Assembly: GCF_019448255.1 (NCBI RefSeq)
Contig: NZ_CP080410.1
Coordinates: forward strand, 310,001-374,000
Origin: Qipengyuania flava
GTDB lineage: Bacteria > Pseudomonadota > Alphaproteobacteria > Sphingomonadales > Sphingomonadaceae
Length of the DNA: 64,000 nt
Direction of reading: 5' to 3'
Both the position numbers and the translations under genes were made by a program. Each line of letters begins with the position of its first letter. Within the stretch, counting starts at the first letter, position 1. This document shows positions 30,814 to 38,735 of this stretch, one piece after another. The notes beneath the pieces are model-generated. The model was not told the DNA's origin. It searched no databases and saw only the letters and a list, made by a program, of their open reading frames with translations.

Positions 30814-32052
30814 CTAGTCCTTGTCGGAGAGGCGGGCGATGCCGCGATCGACGAGATCGCCGATGGCACCGGAAGCAAGTCCAAGGCGCTCCGCGAGCAC
30901 CTCTTCGGTGTGCTGGCCGAGATAGGGGGCCGGCGCGGGATCGCCCACTGCGCGGTCCGGAATGTTCGCGAAGCTGCGCGTCGCCGGGTATTCGAAGCCG
31001 CTGGGGTTCGCGGGCGAGGGGCCGAAGAGGGGATTGTCCATCACCAGTTCGGCGTCGTTCGCTGCTTCATGCATGGTGCGGTAGCGTTCGAAGGTGGTGC
31101 CCTTGGCCGCAAGGCGGGCGGACAGCTCGGCCCAGTCGAGCGCTTCGGCGCGGGCCTGGAACAGCTCGAACAGGCGATGCCGGTTCTCGAAGCGCGGGCG
31201 ATCCCCTTCGGCGAACTGCACGCCGAGCTCGCTTTCGAGCGCGGCGATGTCTTCGCCCAGATCAAAGGCGGCGACGAGCCCGTCCCACTGCTTTGGCGTC
31301 AGGGCGGCGACCATGAACCGCACCCCGTCGCGGCTGCGGAAATCGCGCCCGAAGGCGCCCCAGATCGCGTTGCCGAGCCGCTCCCGATCGGCGCCGCGGT
31401 AGCGCATTTCCGCCAGCGCGCCGCTGTTGGCCATGGTGCCGATGGCGACATCGCCCAGAGGCACGCGGATCTCTGCGCCCTGCCCCGTGGCGTCACGCTG
31501 CCGCAGCCCCGCAAGGAGGGCGAAGGCGCAATAGGCGCCGGTGATGAAATCCCATGCTGGCAGCACCTGGTTTACCGGCGGGGCGGTTTCGAGCGGCCAT
31601 TCCTCTGGCCCGCACATCAACGGGTAGCCTGAGGCCGCGTTGACGGTGAAATCCATCGCCTGACGCCCGTCGTGCCAGCCCATGATGCGCACGCTGACAA
31701 GGTCGGGTGCGCCTTCGGGTTGCCGCGATGCAATGGCGTCATGCGCGAGGAAGCTCTTCTCCGGCAGGTTGGTGATGAGATTGCCGGTCCTCGCCGCCAG
31801 TTCCACAAGCAGCTCGCGCCCTTCGCCGCTGCGCAGGTCGAGCGCGACCGATTTCTTGGCGCGGTTGAGGTTCTCCCAACTGAGCGAGCGCCCTCCCTTG
31901 GTGAGCATGTAGCGGTCGTAATCGAGGCCGCCCGCCTTGTGGTCGACGCGAATGACCTCGGCACCCATCTGCGCGCAGTAGAGGCCCGCCGTGGGCGAAG
32001 CGACGAAGCTCGAGGCTTCGATGATCGAGAGGTCGCCTAGGAGATTATACAA
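30814..32052 (-). CDS. Class III CoA-transferase (CaiB/BaiF family), mesaconyl-CoA C1-C4 transferase-like
   Basis: A 412-residue class III CoA-transferase. The N-terminus (VIEASSFVASPTAGLYCAQM, VIRVDHKAGGLDYDRY), VNQVLPAWDFITGAY and AFGRDF closely resemble what I remember of 2-methylfumaryl-CoA isomerase (Mct) of Chloroflexus, an intramolecular CoA-transferase. The catalytic Asp expected in the LVSVRIMGWHDG region was not confirmed by alignment. The start is TTG at 32052, three nt after the upstream stop, and no ATG matches the family N-terminus. Other formyl/succinyl-CoA-type transferase activities are possible. Confidence 0.8.
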   Translation of the reverse strand: MYNLLGDLSIIEASSFVASPTAGLYCAQMGAEVIRVDHKAGGLDYDRYMLTKGGRSLSWENLNRAKKSVALDLRSGEGRELLVELAARTGNLITNLPEKSFLAHDAIASRQPEGAPDLVSVRIMGWHDGRQAMDFTVNAASGYPLMCGPEEWPLETAPPVNQVLPAWDFITGAYCAFALLAGLRQRDATGQGAEIRVPLGDVAIGTMANSGALAEMRYRGADRERLGNAIWGAFGRDFRSRDGVRFMVAALTPKQWDGLVAAFDLGEDIAALESELGVQFAEGDRPRFENRHRLFELFQARAEALDWAELSARLAAKGTTFERYRTMHEAANDAELVMDNPLFGPSPANPSGFEYPATRSFANIPDRAVGDPAPAPYLGQHTEEVLAERLGLASGAIGDLVDRGIARLSDKD

Positions 32053-32055
32053 GGG

Positions 32056-33246
32056 TCAGACGCTCGCAGCGTATTCGCGGAGCATGTGCTTGGCGATCTG
32101 CAGTTGGAGGATCTGCGTCGTGCCCTCGTAGATGCGGTAGATGCGCGCATCGCGGAAGAAGCGTTCGGCGTCGTATTCGGCGAGGTAACCCGCGCCGCCG
32201 TAGACCTGCACCACGCGGTCGACCACGCGGCCGCACATTTCGGAAGCGAAGACCTTGAAGGCGGCGGCGTGCTTGACCGTGTTCTCGCCCCGGTCGACCC
32301 GCGCCGTCACGTCCGCCATCATCGCTTCGGCGGCGTAGATTTCGGTCCAGCTGTCGGCCAGCATCTGCTGGATCAGCTGGAAGTTCGCGATCGGTTCACC
32401 AAAGGCCTGCCGCTCGTTGGCATATTTGATCGCGCTGTCGAGCGCGCGGCGGGCATAGCCGGTGCTGGCCGCGCCAACCGAAATGCGCCCGTTGTCGAGG
32501 CTCATCATGGCGAAGCGGAAGCCCTTGCCAGTCTCGCCGCCGAGCAACGCTTCGCCCGGCACATGCACATCGTCGAGCATGACGTCGGAGATATGGCTAC
32601 CCGACTGGCCCATCTTGTGGTCGGGGCTGCCGGTTGACACGCCCGGCGTATCCATCGGCACGATGAAGGCGCTGACATGCGCGTTCTTGGGCAGCGCCTC
32701 TTTCTCCGTGCGCGCCATGATCAGGCCGACTTCGGCGTGCGGCGCGTTGGTGATGTAGCGCTTGGTCCCGTTGAGGATCCAGCCGTTGCCATCGGGATCG
32801 GGCTTGGCGGTGGTCGCCATGGCCGCGCTGTCGCTGCCCGAACCCGGCTCGGTGAGGCCGAAGCAGGCGATCGCCCCTTCGGCGATCCTGGGCCACCATT
32901 CGGCCTTCTGCGCGTCGGTGCCGCCGTTCTTGATGGCGGAGTTGAACATGCCGACATTGATCGAGAAGATCGAACGGTAGGCGGGTGCGGCATAGGCCAT
33001 GGTCTTCACGACCTGGGCGTACTGTGTGCAATTGAGACCCGCGCCGCCGAATTCCTCTGGCACGGTCAGGCCGAACAGGCCCATCTCCTTCATCTCCGAC
33101 ACGATCTCGTCGGGGATCTTGTCGTTGGCGATGACGTCCTTTTCCGCCGGGATCAGCCGCTCGCGCACATAGCGGTCGAGCTGCTCGATGAACTGGTCGA
33201 AGACCTCGGCGTCCATGCCGGGGTTGGCGGTGGCGGCTTCACTCAT
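32056..33246 (-). CDS. Acyl-CoA dehydrogenase
   Basis: A 396-residue FAD-dependent acyl-CoA dehydrogenase. Visible features are CFGLTEPGSGSD (FAD/substrate loop), IYGG-like VYGGAGYLAEY and the catalytic base region RIYEGTTQI (Glu, C-terminal position as in short/medium-chain enzymes). It could oxidise a short branched or dicarboxylic acyl-CoA; the substrate is inferred only from the operon. Its start overlaps the stop of a 71-residue lipoprotein gene (ATGA), and its stop is 3 nt from the CoA-transferase start. Confidence 0.94.
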   Translation of the reverse strand: MSEAATANPGMDAEVFDQFIEQLDRYVRERLIPAEKDVIANDKIPDEIVSEMKEMGLFGLTVPEEFGGAGLNCTQYAQVVKTMAYAAPAYRSIFSINVGMFNSAIKNGGTDAQKAEWWPRIAEGAIACFGLTEPGSGSDSAAMATTAKPDPDGNGWILNGTKRYITNAPHAEVGLIMARTEKEALPKNAHVSAFIVPMDTPGVSTGSPDHKMGQSGSHISDVMLDDVHVPGEALLGGETGKGFRFAMMSLDNGRISVGAASTGYARRALDSAIKYANERQAFGEPIANFQLIQQMLADSWTEIYAAEAMMADVTARVDRGENTVKHAAAFKVFASEMCGRVVDRVVQVYGGAGYLAEYDAERFFRDARIYRIYEGTTQILQLQIAKHMLREYAASV

Positions 33247-33458
33247 TCGGACGTCTCTCCCGTCGCGTTCTGTGTGTCTTGCTGTGTGTCTTCGCCGAAC
33301 ACGCCTTCGGGCATTTGCCGCTCGTCAATGATCGCGGCTGCGTCATCGAGCGCTTCCGCTTCGCTTTGCGTGATGCCGTCGATAGGTTGCGGCTCATCGC
33401 TGTCGGAGCAGGCCGGCAGCAGGGCGAAAGCCGCGCAAACGAGGGCGAGTCGGGTCAT
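33243..33458 (-). CDS. Small lipoprotein coupled to the acyl-CoA operon
   Basis: A 71-residue protein with a signal peptide (LALVCAAFALLPAC; lipobox Cys17) and an acidic, Asp/Glu/Gln-rich mature part. I recognise no family. Its stop overlaps the acyl-CoA dehydrogenase start by 4 nt, so it is the first gene of that operon. A role in uptake or sensing of the substrate acid is conceivable but unsupported beyond position. Confidence 0.68.
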   Translation of the reverse strand: MTRLALVCAAFALLPACSDSDEPQPIDGITQSEAEALDDAAAIIDERQMPEGVFGEDTQQDTQNATGETSE

Positions 33459-33518
33459 GGGACAAGGCTAGGCCGGACCGGCGCGCGCGCAAAGGACCTT
33501 ACGGCGAGGCCGGATTGC

Positions 33519-33544
33519 GGGGCGAGCGGACGTCCGCCCGCCCC
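33519..33544. terminator. 26-bp near-perfect palindrome after the acidic lipoprotein
   Basis: GGGGCG-A-GCGGAC (33519-33531) is followed directly by GTCCGC-C-CGCCCC (33532-33544): 12 of 13 positions pair with no loop. It lies just downstream of the 33551-33847 gene on the minus strand, between it and the next lipoprotein. There is no T-run, so termination would be weak; transcript attenuation or a cruciform is possible. Confidence 0.5.
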
Positions 33545-33550
33545 TGCCGG

Positions 33551-33847
33551 TCAGTTGCCCATGTCTTCAGCCATGGCGTCCATGGCAGCCGCCGCGGTGT
33601 CGGCAGCCGCGTCGCCGGCTTCCTGGATCTGTGCCTGCTCGCTGGGCGCCATGGTCTCTTCGTCGGCGGCGCCGTCATCGGCGTTCGCTTCGGCGTCTTC
33701 CACCGGCTCGGCCTCAACGCCTTCCAGTGCGTCTTCGGCGACGACTTCAACGCTTTCGGCTTCGGCTTCGGTCGAGGCGTCGTCGGCGCTGCCACAGGCG
33801 GCCAGAGCGGCGGTGGCGGCAACGGTCAGGGCAATACGGAATTTCAT
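33551..33847 (-). CDS. Small acidic lipoprotein
   Basis: A 98-residue protein: MKFRIALTVAATAALAAC is a lipoprotein signal (Cys18) followed by a low-complexity Ala/Glu/Asp tail and DAMAEDMGN at the C-terminus. It resembles the two tandem acidic lipoproteins at 26.2-26.9 kb in length, composition and MKF start, so it may be a distant member of the same family. It is divergent from recQ. The function is unknown. Confidence 0.75.
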   Translation of the reverse strand: MKFRIALTVAATAALAACGSADDASTEAEAESVEVVAEDALEGVEAEPVEDAEANADDGAADEETMAPSEQAQIQEAGDAAADTAAAAMDAMAEDMGN

Positions 33848-33967
33848 GGTCGGTCTCCCTCTTCAAATCTCCGGTGCGGGGGTAAAGCGCAAGCCGAGGG
33901 CGCTCGGCAAGGGGAAAATCGCGCGGCGGCGGTTGCGCGCGCGGGCAGCTCTGGCATCAGGCAGCGG

Positions 33968-35740
33968 ATGAGCGGTACCGTGGGCGCCCTGGAAGCACTC
34001 AAGAGCATATTCGGCTTCGACGCCTTTCGCGGGCGCCAGGCCGATGTGGTTGCGCGCGTGCTCGGCGGGCAATCGACCCTCGCGGTCATGCCAACAGGCG
34101 CCGGCAAGTCGCTCACCTACCAACTGCCTGCGGTGACCTTGCACGGCACCTGCGTCGTCATCAGCCCGCTGATCGCGCTAATGCACGACCAGCTGCGCAG
34201 CGCACGGGCAAACGGCATTCGCGCCGCCACGCTGACCAGCGCGGACGCCGATTGGCGCGAGACGCAGGACGCGTTTCGGGCAGGCGAACTCGATCTTCTT
34301 TATGTCGCGCCCGAACGCGCCAGCCAGCCAGCCTTTCGCGAGTTTCTCACTGCCGCGCCGCTGTGCCTCTTCGCCATCGACGAGGCGCATTGCGTGTCCG
34401 AATGGGGGCATGATTTCCGGCCCGATTACCGGATGCTGCGCGGGTTGCTCGACAGCTTTCCCGGCGTGCCGCGCCTGGCGCTTACCGCGACTGCCGACCG
34501 GCAAACGCGCGCCGATGTCCTGGCCCAGCTCGGCATACCTGAGGACGGGCTGGTGCTGGCCGGGTTCGACCGGCCGAACATCCGCTACGCGATCCGCCAC
34601 CGCGACAACCCGGTGCGCCAGCTCACCAGCCTGATGGCGAGCGAGCCGGGCCCGGGCATCGTCTACGCGCCGACCCGCCGCAAGGTGGAAGACCTCGCCG
34701 ACAAGCTTGCCGCAGCAACCGGTCGCCCCGTGCTGCCCTATCACGCCGGTCTCGATCCCAAGACGCGCGCGGCGAACCAGGCGGCCTTCGTCGCCAGCGA
34801 GGACATGGTGATCGTGGCGACGGTTGCCTTCGGCATGGGCATCGACAAGCCCGATGTGCGCTTTGTCGCCCATGTCGGCGTGCCCAAGTCGATCGAGGGC
34901 TATTACCAGGAAACGGGCCGCGCGGGCCGCGATGGCGACCCGGCGCAGGCGGTGATGTTCTGGGGCGCCGGCGATTTCGCCACCGCGCGCCAGCGGCTGG
35001 CCGAAGTGGACGAGGCCCGGCGCGGGGCCGAACGCGCGCGGCTCGATGCGCTGGCAGGCCTTGTCGAGACCGCCCAGTGCCGCCGCGCGATCCTGCTGCG
35101 CCATTTCGGCGAGGACCCGCCCGGCACCTGCGGCAATTGCGACACCTGTCTCGAGCCACCCGAGGTAACCGACGCCACCGAGCTTGCGCGCAAGCTGCTT
35201 TCGGCGGTTTACCGCACGGGCCAGAGCTTCGGCATGGGCCATTTGCAGAAAGTGCTAACCGGCAGCGAGGACGAACGCGTGCGCCAGCGCGGCCACGATC
35301 GGCTGAGCGTGTTCGGTATTGTCGAGGGCGAGGAGGCGCGCCTGCTCCAGCCCTTGTCGCGCGCGTTGCAGGCGCGCGGTGACCTGGTGGCGACCGAGCA
35401 TGGCGGGCTGGCACTGGGCGGGTCGGCGCGCGAAATCCTCAAGGGCGACAGCGCGGTGGCGATCGTCGTGCCGCCCAAGCGCCAGCGGCGCGGACGCCGC
35501 GGCGACGCGACGCCCAATCCGGTGGGGAATCCGCTGTTCGAGGCCCTGCGCGCGCTGCGCAAGGAGCTGGCCGAAGAAGCGCAGGTCCCGCCCTATGTCA
35601 TCTTCCACGATTCGACCCTGCGCGAGATGACCGAGGCGCGCCCCGCCAGCTTGCGCGAACTGGGCGGCCTGCCCGGTATCGGGGCCAAGAAGCTCGAAGC
35701 CTATGGAGAGCAGTTCCTGCGCGTCATCGGCCAATATTGA
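33968..35740 (+). CDS. recQ: ATP-dependent DNA helicase RecQ
   Basis: A 590-residue 3'-5' DNA helicase. Walker A is MPTGAGKS, the DEAH-box segment is IDEAHCVSEWGHDFRPDY, and motif VI is YYQETGRAGRDG. The zinc-binding cysteines are in CRRAI and CGNCDTC, followed by a winged helix, and the C-terminus has an HRDC-like domain. It functions in recombination and repair of stalled forks. The ATG at 33968 gives a standard RecQ start. Its stop lies within the -35 region of the next promoter. Confidence 0.96.
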   Translation: MSGTVGALEALKSIFGFDAFRGRQADVVARVLGGQSTLAVMPTGAGKSLTYQLPAVTLHGTCVVISPLIALMHDQLRSARANGIRAATLTSADADWRETQDAFRAGELDLLYVAPERASQPAFREFLTAAPLCLFAIDEAHCVSEWGHDFRPDYRMLRGLLDSFPGVPRLALTATADRQTRADVLAQLGIPEDGLVLAGFDRPNIRYAIRHRDNPVRQLTSLMASEPGPGIVYAPTRRKVEDLADKLAAATGRPVLPYHAGLDPKTRAANQAAFVASEDMVIVATVAFGMGIDKPDVRFVAHVGVPKSIEGYYQETGRAGRDGDPAQAVMFWGAGDFATARQRLAEVDEARRGAERARLDALAGLVETAQCRRAILLRHFGEDPPGTCGNCDTCLEPPEVTDATELARKLLSAVYRTGQSFGMGHLQKVLTGSEDERVRQRGHDRLSVFGIVEGEEARLLQPLSRALQARGDLVATEHGGLALGGSAREILKGDSAVAIVVPPKRQRRGRRGDATPNPVGNPLFEALRALRKELAEEAQVPPYVIFHDSTLREMTEARPASLRELGGLPGIGAKKLEAYGEQFLRVIGQY

Positions 35741-35783
35741 CTCTTTCACCCCTGCGATATAAAAGTGATATCACAATTATATC
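35737..35783 (+). promoter_or_regulatory. Promoter with a 28-bp nested palindrome upstream of the SPFH module
   Basis: TTGACT (35737-35742), overlapping the recQ stop, and TATAAA (35758-35763) are a plausible but short-spaced (15-bp) promoter. The palindrome runs 35756-35783: GATATAA-AA-GTGATATCAC-AA-TTATATC, symmetric except for the AA/AA positions, with a perfect 10-bp core GTGATATCAC. It covers the -10 and ends 16 bp before the ATG. The DNA-binding protein encoded two genes later is an obvious candidate for binding it. Confidence 0.65.
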
Positions 35784-35799
35784 GAAAGGAGCGGCGGTG

Positions 35800-36711
35800 A
35801 TGTCGGTCGAACTCAAGGGAATGAAGCGCAGCGAGGAGCGCGCGGGAAACAGCTTCAGCGGCTATCCCATGCTGCTGGCGATCCTGGTGCTGCTGGTTTT
35901 CGTCGTGTGGAACATGACCGGCAATCTGCCGCCCGACGGGGCGGAGAAGATCGTCAAGCTGGGCTTCGTCGGCGCGATCGTGCTGCCGATACTGGTGCTC
36001 GCTTTCCTGTCGGCGGGCTTCTTCATGATCCAGCCCAACCAGGCGGCGGTGATTACGCTGTTCGGCGAGTATCGCGGAACCGAGCGCCGCGAAGGCCTTC
36101 GCTGGGTGTGGCCGTGGATGGGCAAGAACAAGATCTCGGTGCGCGCGCACAACATCCATTCCGAGCGGGTGAAGATCAACGATCTGCGCGGCAACCCGAT
36201 CGAGATCGCCTGCAACGTCGTGTGGCGCGTCGCCGATACGGCGCAGGCGAGCTTCGATGTCGACGACTACAAGGAGTTCGTGAACATCCAGATCGAGGCG
36301 GGCCTGCGCACGGTCGGCTCGCGCCATCCCTATGACGATTTCGAGAACGAGGAGGTCACGCTGCGCGGCAGTGCCGACGTCATCAACCGCGAACTGCTCG
36401 AGGAGCTGAACGACCGCCTCAAGGTCGCTGGGATCCTGGTGGACGAGGCAGGGCTCACCCACCTCGCCTATGCCAGCGAGATCGCCAGCGCGATGCTCAA
36501 GCGCCAACAGGCCGATGCGATCATCGCCGCGCGCGCCAAGATCGTGCTCGGCGCGGTCGGCATGGTCGAGGATGCGCTGACCAAGCTGTCGCAGGACGGC
36601 ATTGTCGACATGGACGACGAACGGCGTGCGGCCATGGTCTCGAACCTGATGGTCGTGCTGTGCGGCGACAAGGAAGCGCATCCGGTCGTCAACACCGGTT
36701 CGCTCTACTGA
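35800..36711 (+). CDS. SPFH/Band-7 domain membrane protein
   Basis: A 303-residue prohibitin-like protein. Two hydrophobic segments (about 22-38 and 51-70) precede an SPFH domain with [38 protein letters not shown] and the helical [19 protein letters not shown]. Such proteins organise membrane microdomains and protease complexes. GAAAGGAGCGG precedes the ATG; a GTG one codon upstream is possible. It is the first gene of a three-gene operon. No NfeD partner or protease is adjacent. Confidence 0.92.
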   Translation: MSVELKGMKRSEERAGNSFSGYPMLLAILVLLVFVVWNMTGNLPPDGAEKIVKLGFVGAIVLPILVLAFLSAGFFMIQPNQAAVITLFGEYRGTERREGLRWVWPWMGKNKISVRAHNIHSERVKINDLRGNPIEIACNVVWRVADTAQASFDVDDYKEFVNIQIEAGLRTVGSRHPYDDFENEEVTLRGSADVINRELLEELNDRLKVAGILVDEAGLTHLAYASEIASAMLKRQQADAIIAARAKIVLGAVGMVEDALTKLSQDGIVDMDDERRAAMVSNLMVVLCGDKEAHPVVNTGSLY

Positions 36712-36730
36712 CCGAAGCGCAAGCGCTGCC

Positions 36731-36925
36731 ATGAGCAAGAAGAAGGCCTTTGCCCTGCGACTCGATCCGGCGGTCCATGCCGCGGTCGAGCGGCTGGCCG
36801 CGGCCGAATTGCGCAGCGCCAACGCCCAGATCGAAATGCTGCTGCGCGAAGCGCTGGCCAGGCGCAGCATCGACCTGCCGGCCAGCGCGCCGCCCAAGCG
36901 CGGGCGGCCGAAGAAGGGAGACTGA
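36731..36925 (+). CDS. Arc-like ribbon-helix-helix DNA-binding protein
   Basis: A 64-residue protein: FALRLDPAVHAAVERLAAAELRS provides the antiparallel beta strand and first helix of an RHH fold, and NAQIEMLLREALARR the second helix. The basic tail PPKRGRPKKGD is AT-hook-like (RGRP). It is 19 bp downstream of the SPFH gene. As the only DNA-binding protein nearby, it may bind the palindrome in the promoter, although that is untested. No toxin gene accompanies it. Confidence 0.85.
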   Translation: MSKKKAFALRLDPAVHAAVERLAAAELRSANAQIEMLLREALARRSIDLPASAPPKRGRPKKGD

Positions 36926-36926
36926 C

Positions 36927-37193
36927 GTGACCCCTGAGACGCACGACACAGCCTGGTTCGCGCCAAAGCGTTATGGCTACGGATCGGGCCTGCCGATCGC
37001 CTGGCAGGGCTGGGCGCTCATGATCGGGTACGTCCTGGTGGTGATCGCCGCTGCGCAGTTCATCGCCTGGGATGAAGAGGTGGGCTGGATCGCCTTCATC
37101 GCCCTGTTCGTGCCCGCGACCGCCGCCTTTCTCTATATCACCGCGATGAAGACGCGCGGCGGCTGGCGCTGGCGGTGGGGGGAAGAGGACTAG
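36927..37193 (+). CDS. Small two-helix membrane protein
   Basis: An 88-residue protein starting with GTG at 36927, preceded by AAGGGAG. The N-terminal motif FAPKRYGYGSGLPIAWQGW precedes two transmembrane helices (MIGYVLVVIAAAQFI and IAFIALFVPATAAFLYI), and a W/R-rich C-terminus follows. I recall this motif in unnamed bacterial membrane proteins but no named function. The tight spacing (1 nt after the RHH stop) makes it part of the SPFH operon. Confidence 0.78.
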   Translation: MTPETHDTAWFAPKRYGYGSGLPIAWQGWALMIGYVLVVIAAAQFIAWDEEVGWIAFIALFVPATAAFLYITAMKTRGGWRWRWGEED

Positions 37194-37226
37194 CCGGGAC
37201 CTCCCTTGGCTGACCTTAGGCCGTTG

Positions 37227-37234
37227 TTAACCAT
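37227..37234 (+). promoter_or_regulatory. CtrA half-site-like element
   Basis: TTAACCAT matches the 8-bp half-site reported for the alphaproteobacterial cell-cycle regulator CtrA. It lies 22 bp before the beta-helix protein start, in a 62-bp gap. Chance occurrence cannot be excluded. Confidence 0.25.
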
Positions 37235-37255
37235 AAGCCCCTAGGGTTTCGGGCC

Positions 37256-38242
37256 ATGGTATCGCCTTTCGCCCTTCCTGCCTCGCGCCTGCCTCGCTGG
37301 CTGCTCGCCGGTGTGGCCGTGATGGCGGTAGGCGCGATTCCGGTCGCGGCCCTCCTCGCACAAGGCTCTGGCCCCGCCAGCTTCACCGTTGCCGAGACCG
37401 GCCGGGGTTACGCATCGTTGCAGGCGGCTGTCGATGCGATCGGCAACCGCGAAGGCACGGTCCTGATCGCTCCCGGCAACTGGAACGAATGCGCCGTCCA
37501 GCGCGAAGGTGTCGTCCACTTCCGTGCGGTCGAGGCCGGCACGGCACTGCTTGGGGGCAAGGCCTGCGAAGGCAAGGCCGCGCTCGTCCTGCGTGGCCGC
37601 GGCGCCAGCGTCGAAGGGATCGTTTTCGCCGATCTTGCGGTCGATGATGGCAATGGCGCGGGCATTCGGCTCGAAGAAGGCCCCTTGCGCGTCTCGCAAA
37701 GCTGGTTCCGCGACAGCCAGCAAGGCATCATGACCACCAACGGCGAGAACAGCGAACTTCTCGTCGACAAATCGACCTTCACCCGGCTCGGCACCTGCGA
37801 AAACTCGGCAGGCTGTGCGCATTCGATCTACGCAGGCGACTATGGCCGCGTCACGGTCACCCGCAGCCGTTTCGAACAGGGCAAGGGCGGGCACTATCTC
37901 AAGTCGCGCGCAGCGCATATCGTGGTTGAGGATTGCAGCTTCGACGACGCCAACGGGCGCGGCACGAACTATCTCATCGACCTGCCCAACGGCGGCACCG
38001 GGATCATCCGCGGCAACTGGTTCGTCCAGGGCCGGGACAAGGAAAACTGGTCGACCATGATCGCCATTGGCGCGGAAGGCGCGCGCTACACTTCCGACGG
38101 TCTCGTCATCGCGGAGAACGACGCGCGCATGGTGCCAGGATTGTCGCGCAGCCCGGCCTTTGTCGCCGACTGGACCGGCGATGCGCTGGTCTTCGGCGAG
38201 AACGCGCTGGGCGAAGGCGTCAGGCGTTTCGAGCGCCGCTGA
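37256..38242 (+). CDS. Secreted right-handed parallel beta-helix protein
   Basis: A 328-residue exported protein with an N-terminal hydrophobic helix (LLAGVAVMAVGAIPVAALLA) and repeated short strands such as GTVLIAPGNW, VEGIVFADL, RVSQSWFRD, VTVTRSRF and IVVEDCSF, typical of pectate-lyase-like right-handed beta-helices. No polysaccharide lyase active-site set was recognised, so it may bind or modify glycans. Its last 23 nt overlap the convergent GNAT gene. The start at 37256 is an ATG with a TTAACCAT element upstream. Confidence 0.82.
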   Translation: MVSPFALPASRLPRWLLAGVAVMAVGAIPVAALLAQGSGPASFTVAETGRGYASLQAAVDAIGNREGTVLIAPGNWNECAVQREGVVHFRAVEAGTALLGGKACEGKAALVLRGRGASVEGIVFADLAVDDGNGAGIRLEEGPLRVSQSWFRDSQQGIMTTNGENSELLVDKSTFTRLGTCENSAGCAHSIYAGDYGRVTVTRSRFEQGKGGHYLKSRAAHIVVEDCSFDDANGRGTNYLIDLPNGGTGIIRGNWFVQGRDKENWSTMIAIGAEGARYTSDGLVIAENDARMVPGLSRSPAFVADWTGDALVFGENALGEGVRRFERR

Positions 38243-38735
38243 AGGCAGGCGCATAGCTCACTTCGCCGCTCGGCGAGACCCCCTCCAGAACGAGCCGCTG
38301 GAAATACTCCGCCGGCGGTCCCGGATAGCGCAGCTGCGGATCGTGCTCGAAACCGAAGCGCGCGTAGTAGTTCGGATCGCCCAGCAGCACGACGCCTTTC
38401 GCGCCCAGCGCCCGCATATCGGCCAGCCCGCGCTTCATCAGCGCCGTCCCGATCCGCTCGCCCTGCCGTTCAGGACGCACGCTGATCGGGCCAAGGCCAT
38501 ACCAGCCCTTGGTCCCGTCGCTGATGGTAACAGGTGAGAAGGCGATATGGCCCACGAGGCCGGAGGTGTCTTCGGCCACCAAAGACAACGTCAGATCGCC
38601 ATCTGCGCGCAGGCGATCCACCAGCTCGGGCTCGTCCCCGTCGCTGAAGGGCATGTCGCGGAATGCCGCTTCGGTTAGCGCGAAGATAGGCGCTGTATCC
38701 TCTTCCCGCTCGGGTCGGAGGGCTACTGCGCTCAC
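38220..38735 (-). CDS. GNAT-family N-acetyltransferase
   Basis: A 171-residue acetyltransferase. The acetyl-CoA binding motif A is ISVRPERQGERIGTAL, followed by KGVVLLGDPNYYARFGF, characteristic of YhbS-like GNATs (GDPxYYxRFGF). The acceptor substrate is unknown. It is convergent with the beta-helix gene (23-nt overlap), and its ATG overlaps the stop of ribA (ATGA-type overlap of 4 nt), so it is translated with ribA. Confidence 0.92.
   Translation of the reverse strand: MSAVALRPEREEDTAPIFALTEAAFRDMPFSDGDEPELVDRLRADGDLTLSLVAEDTSGLVGHIAFSPVTISDGTKGWYGLGPISVRPERQGERIGTALMKRGLADMRALGAKGVVLLGDPNYYARFGFEHDPQLRYPGPPAEYFQRLVLEGVSPSGEVSYAPAFSGARNA

Noticed and set aside
32042-32047. TATAAT on the minus strand at the CoA-transferase start
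   Set aside because: It lies inside the first codons of the gene with no -35 at a suitable distance; coincidental.
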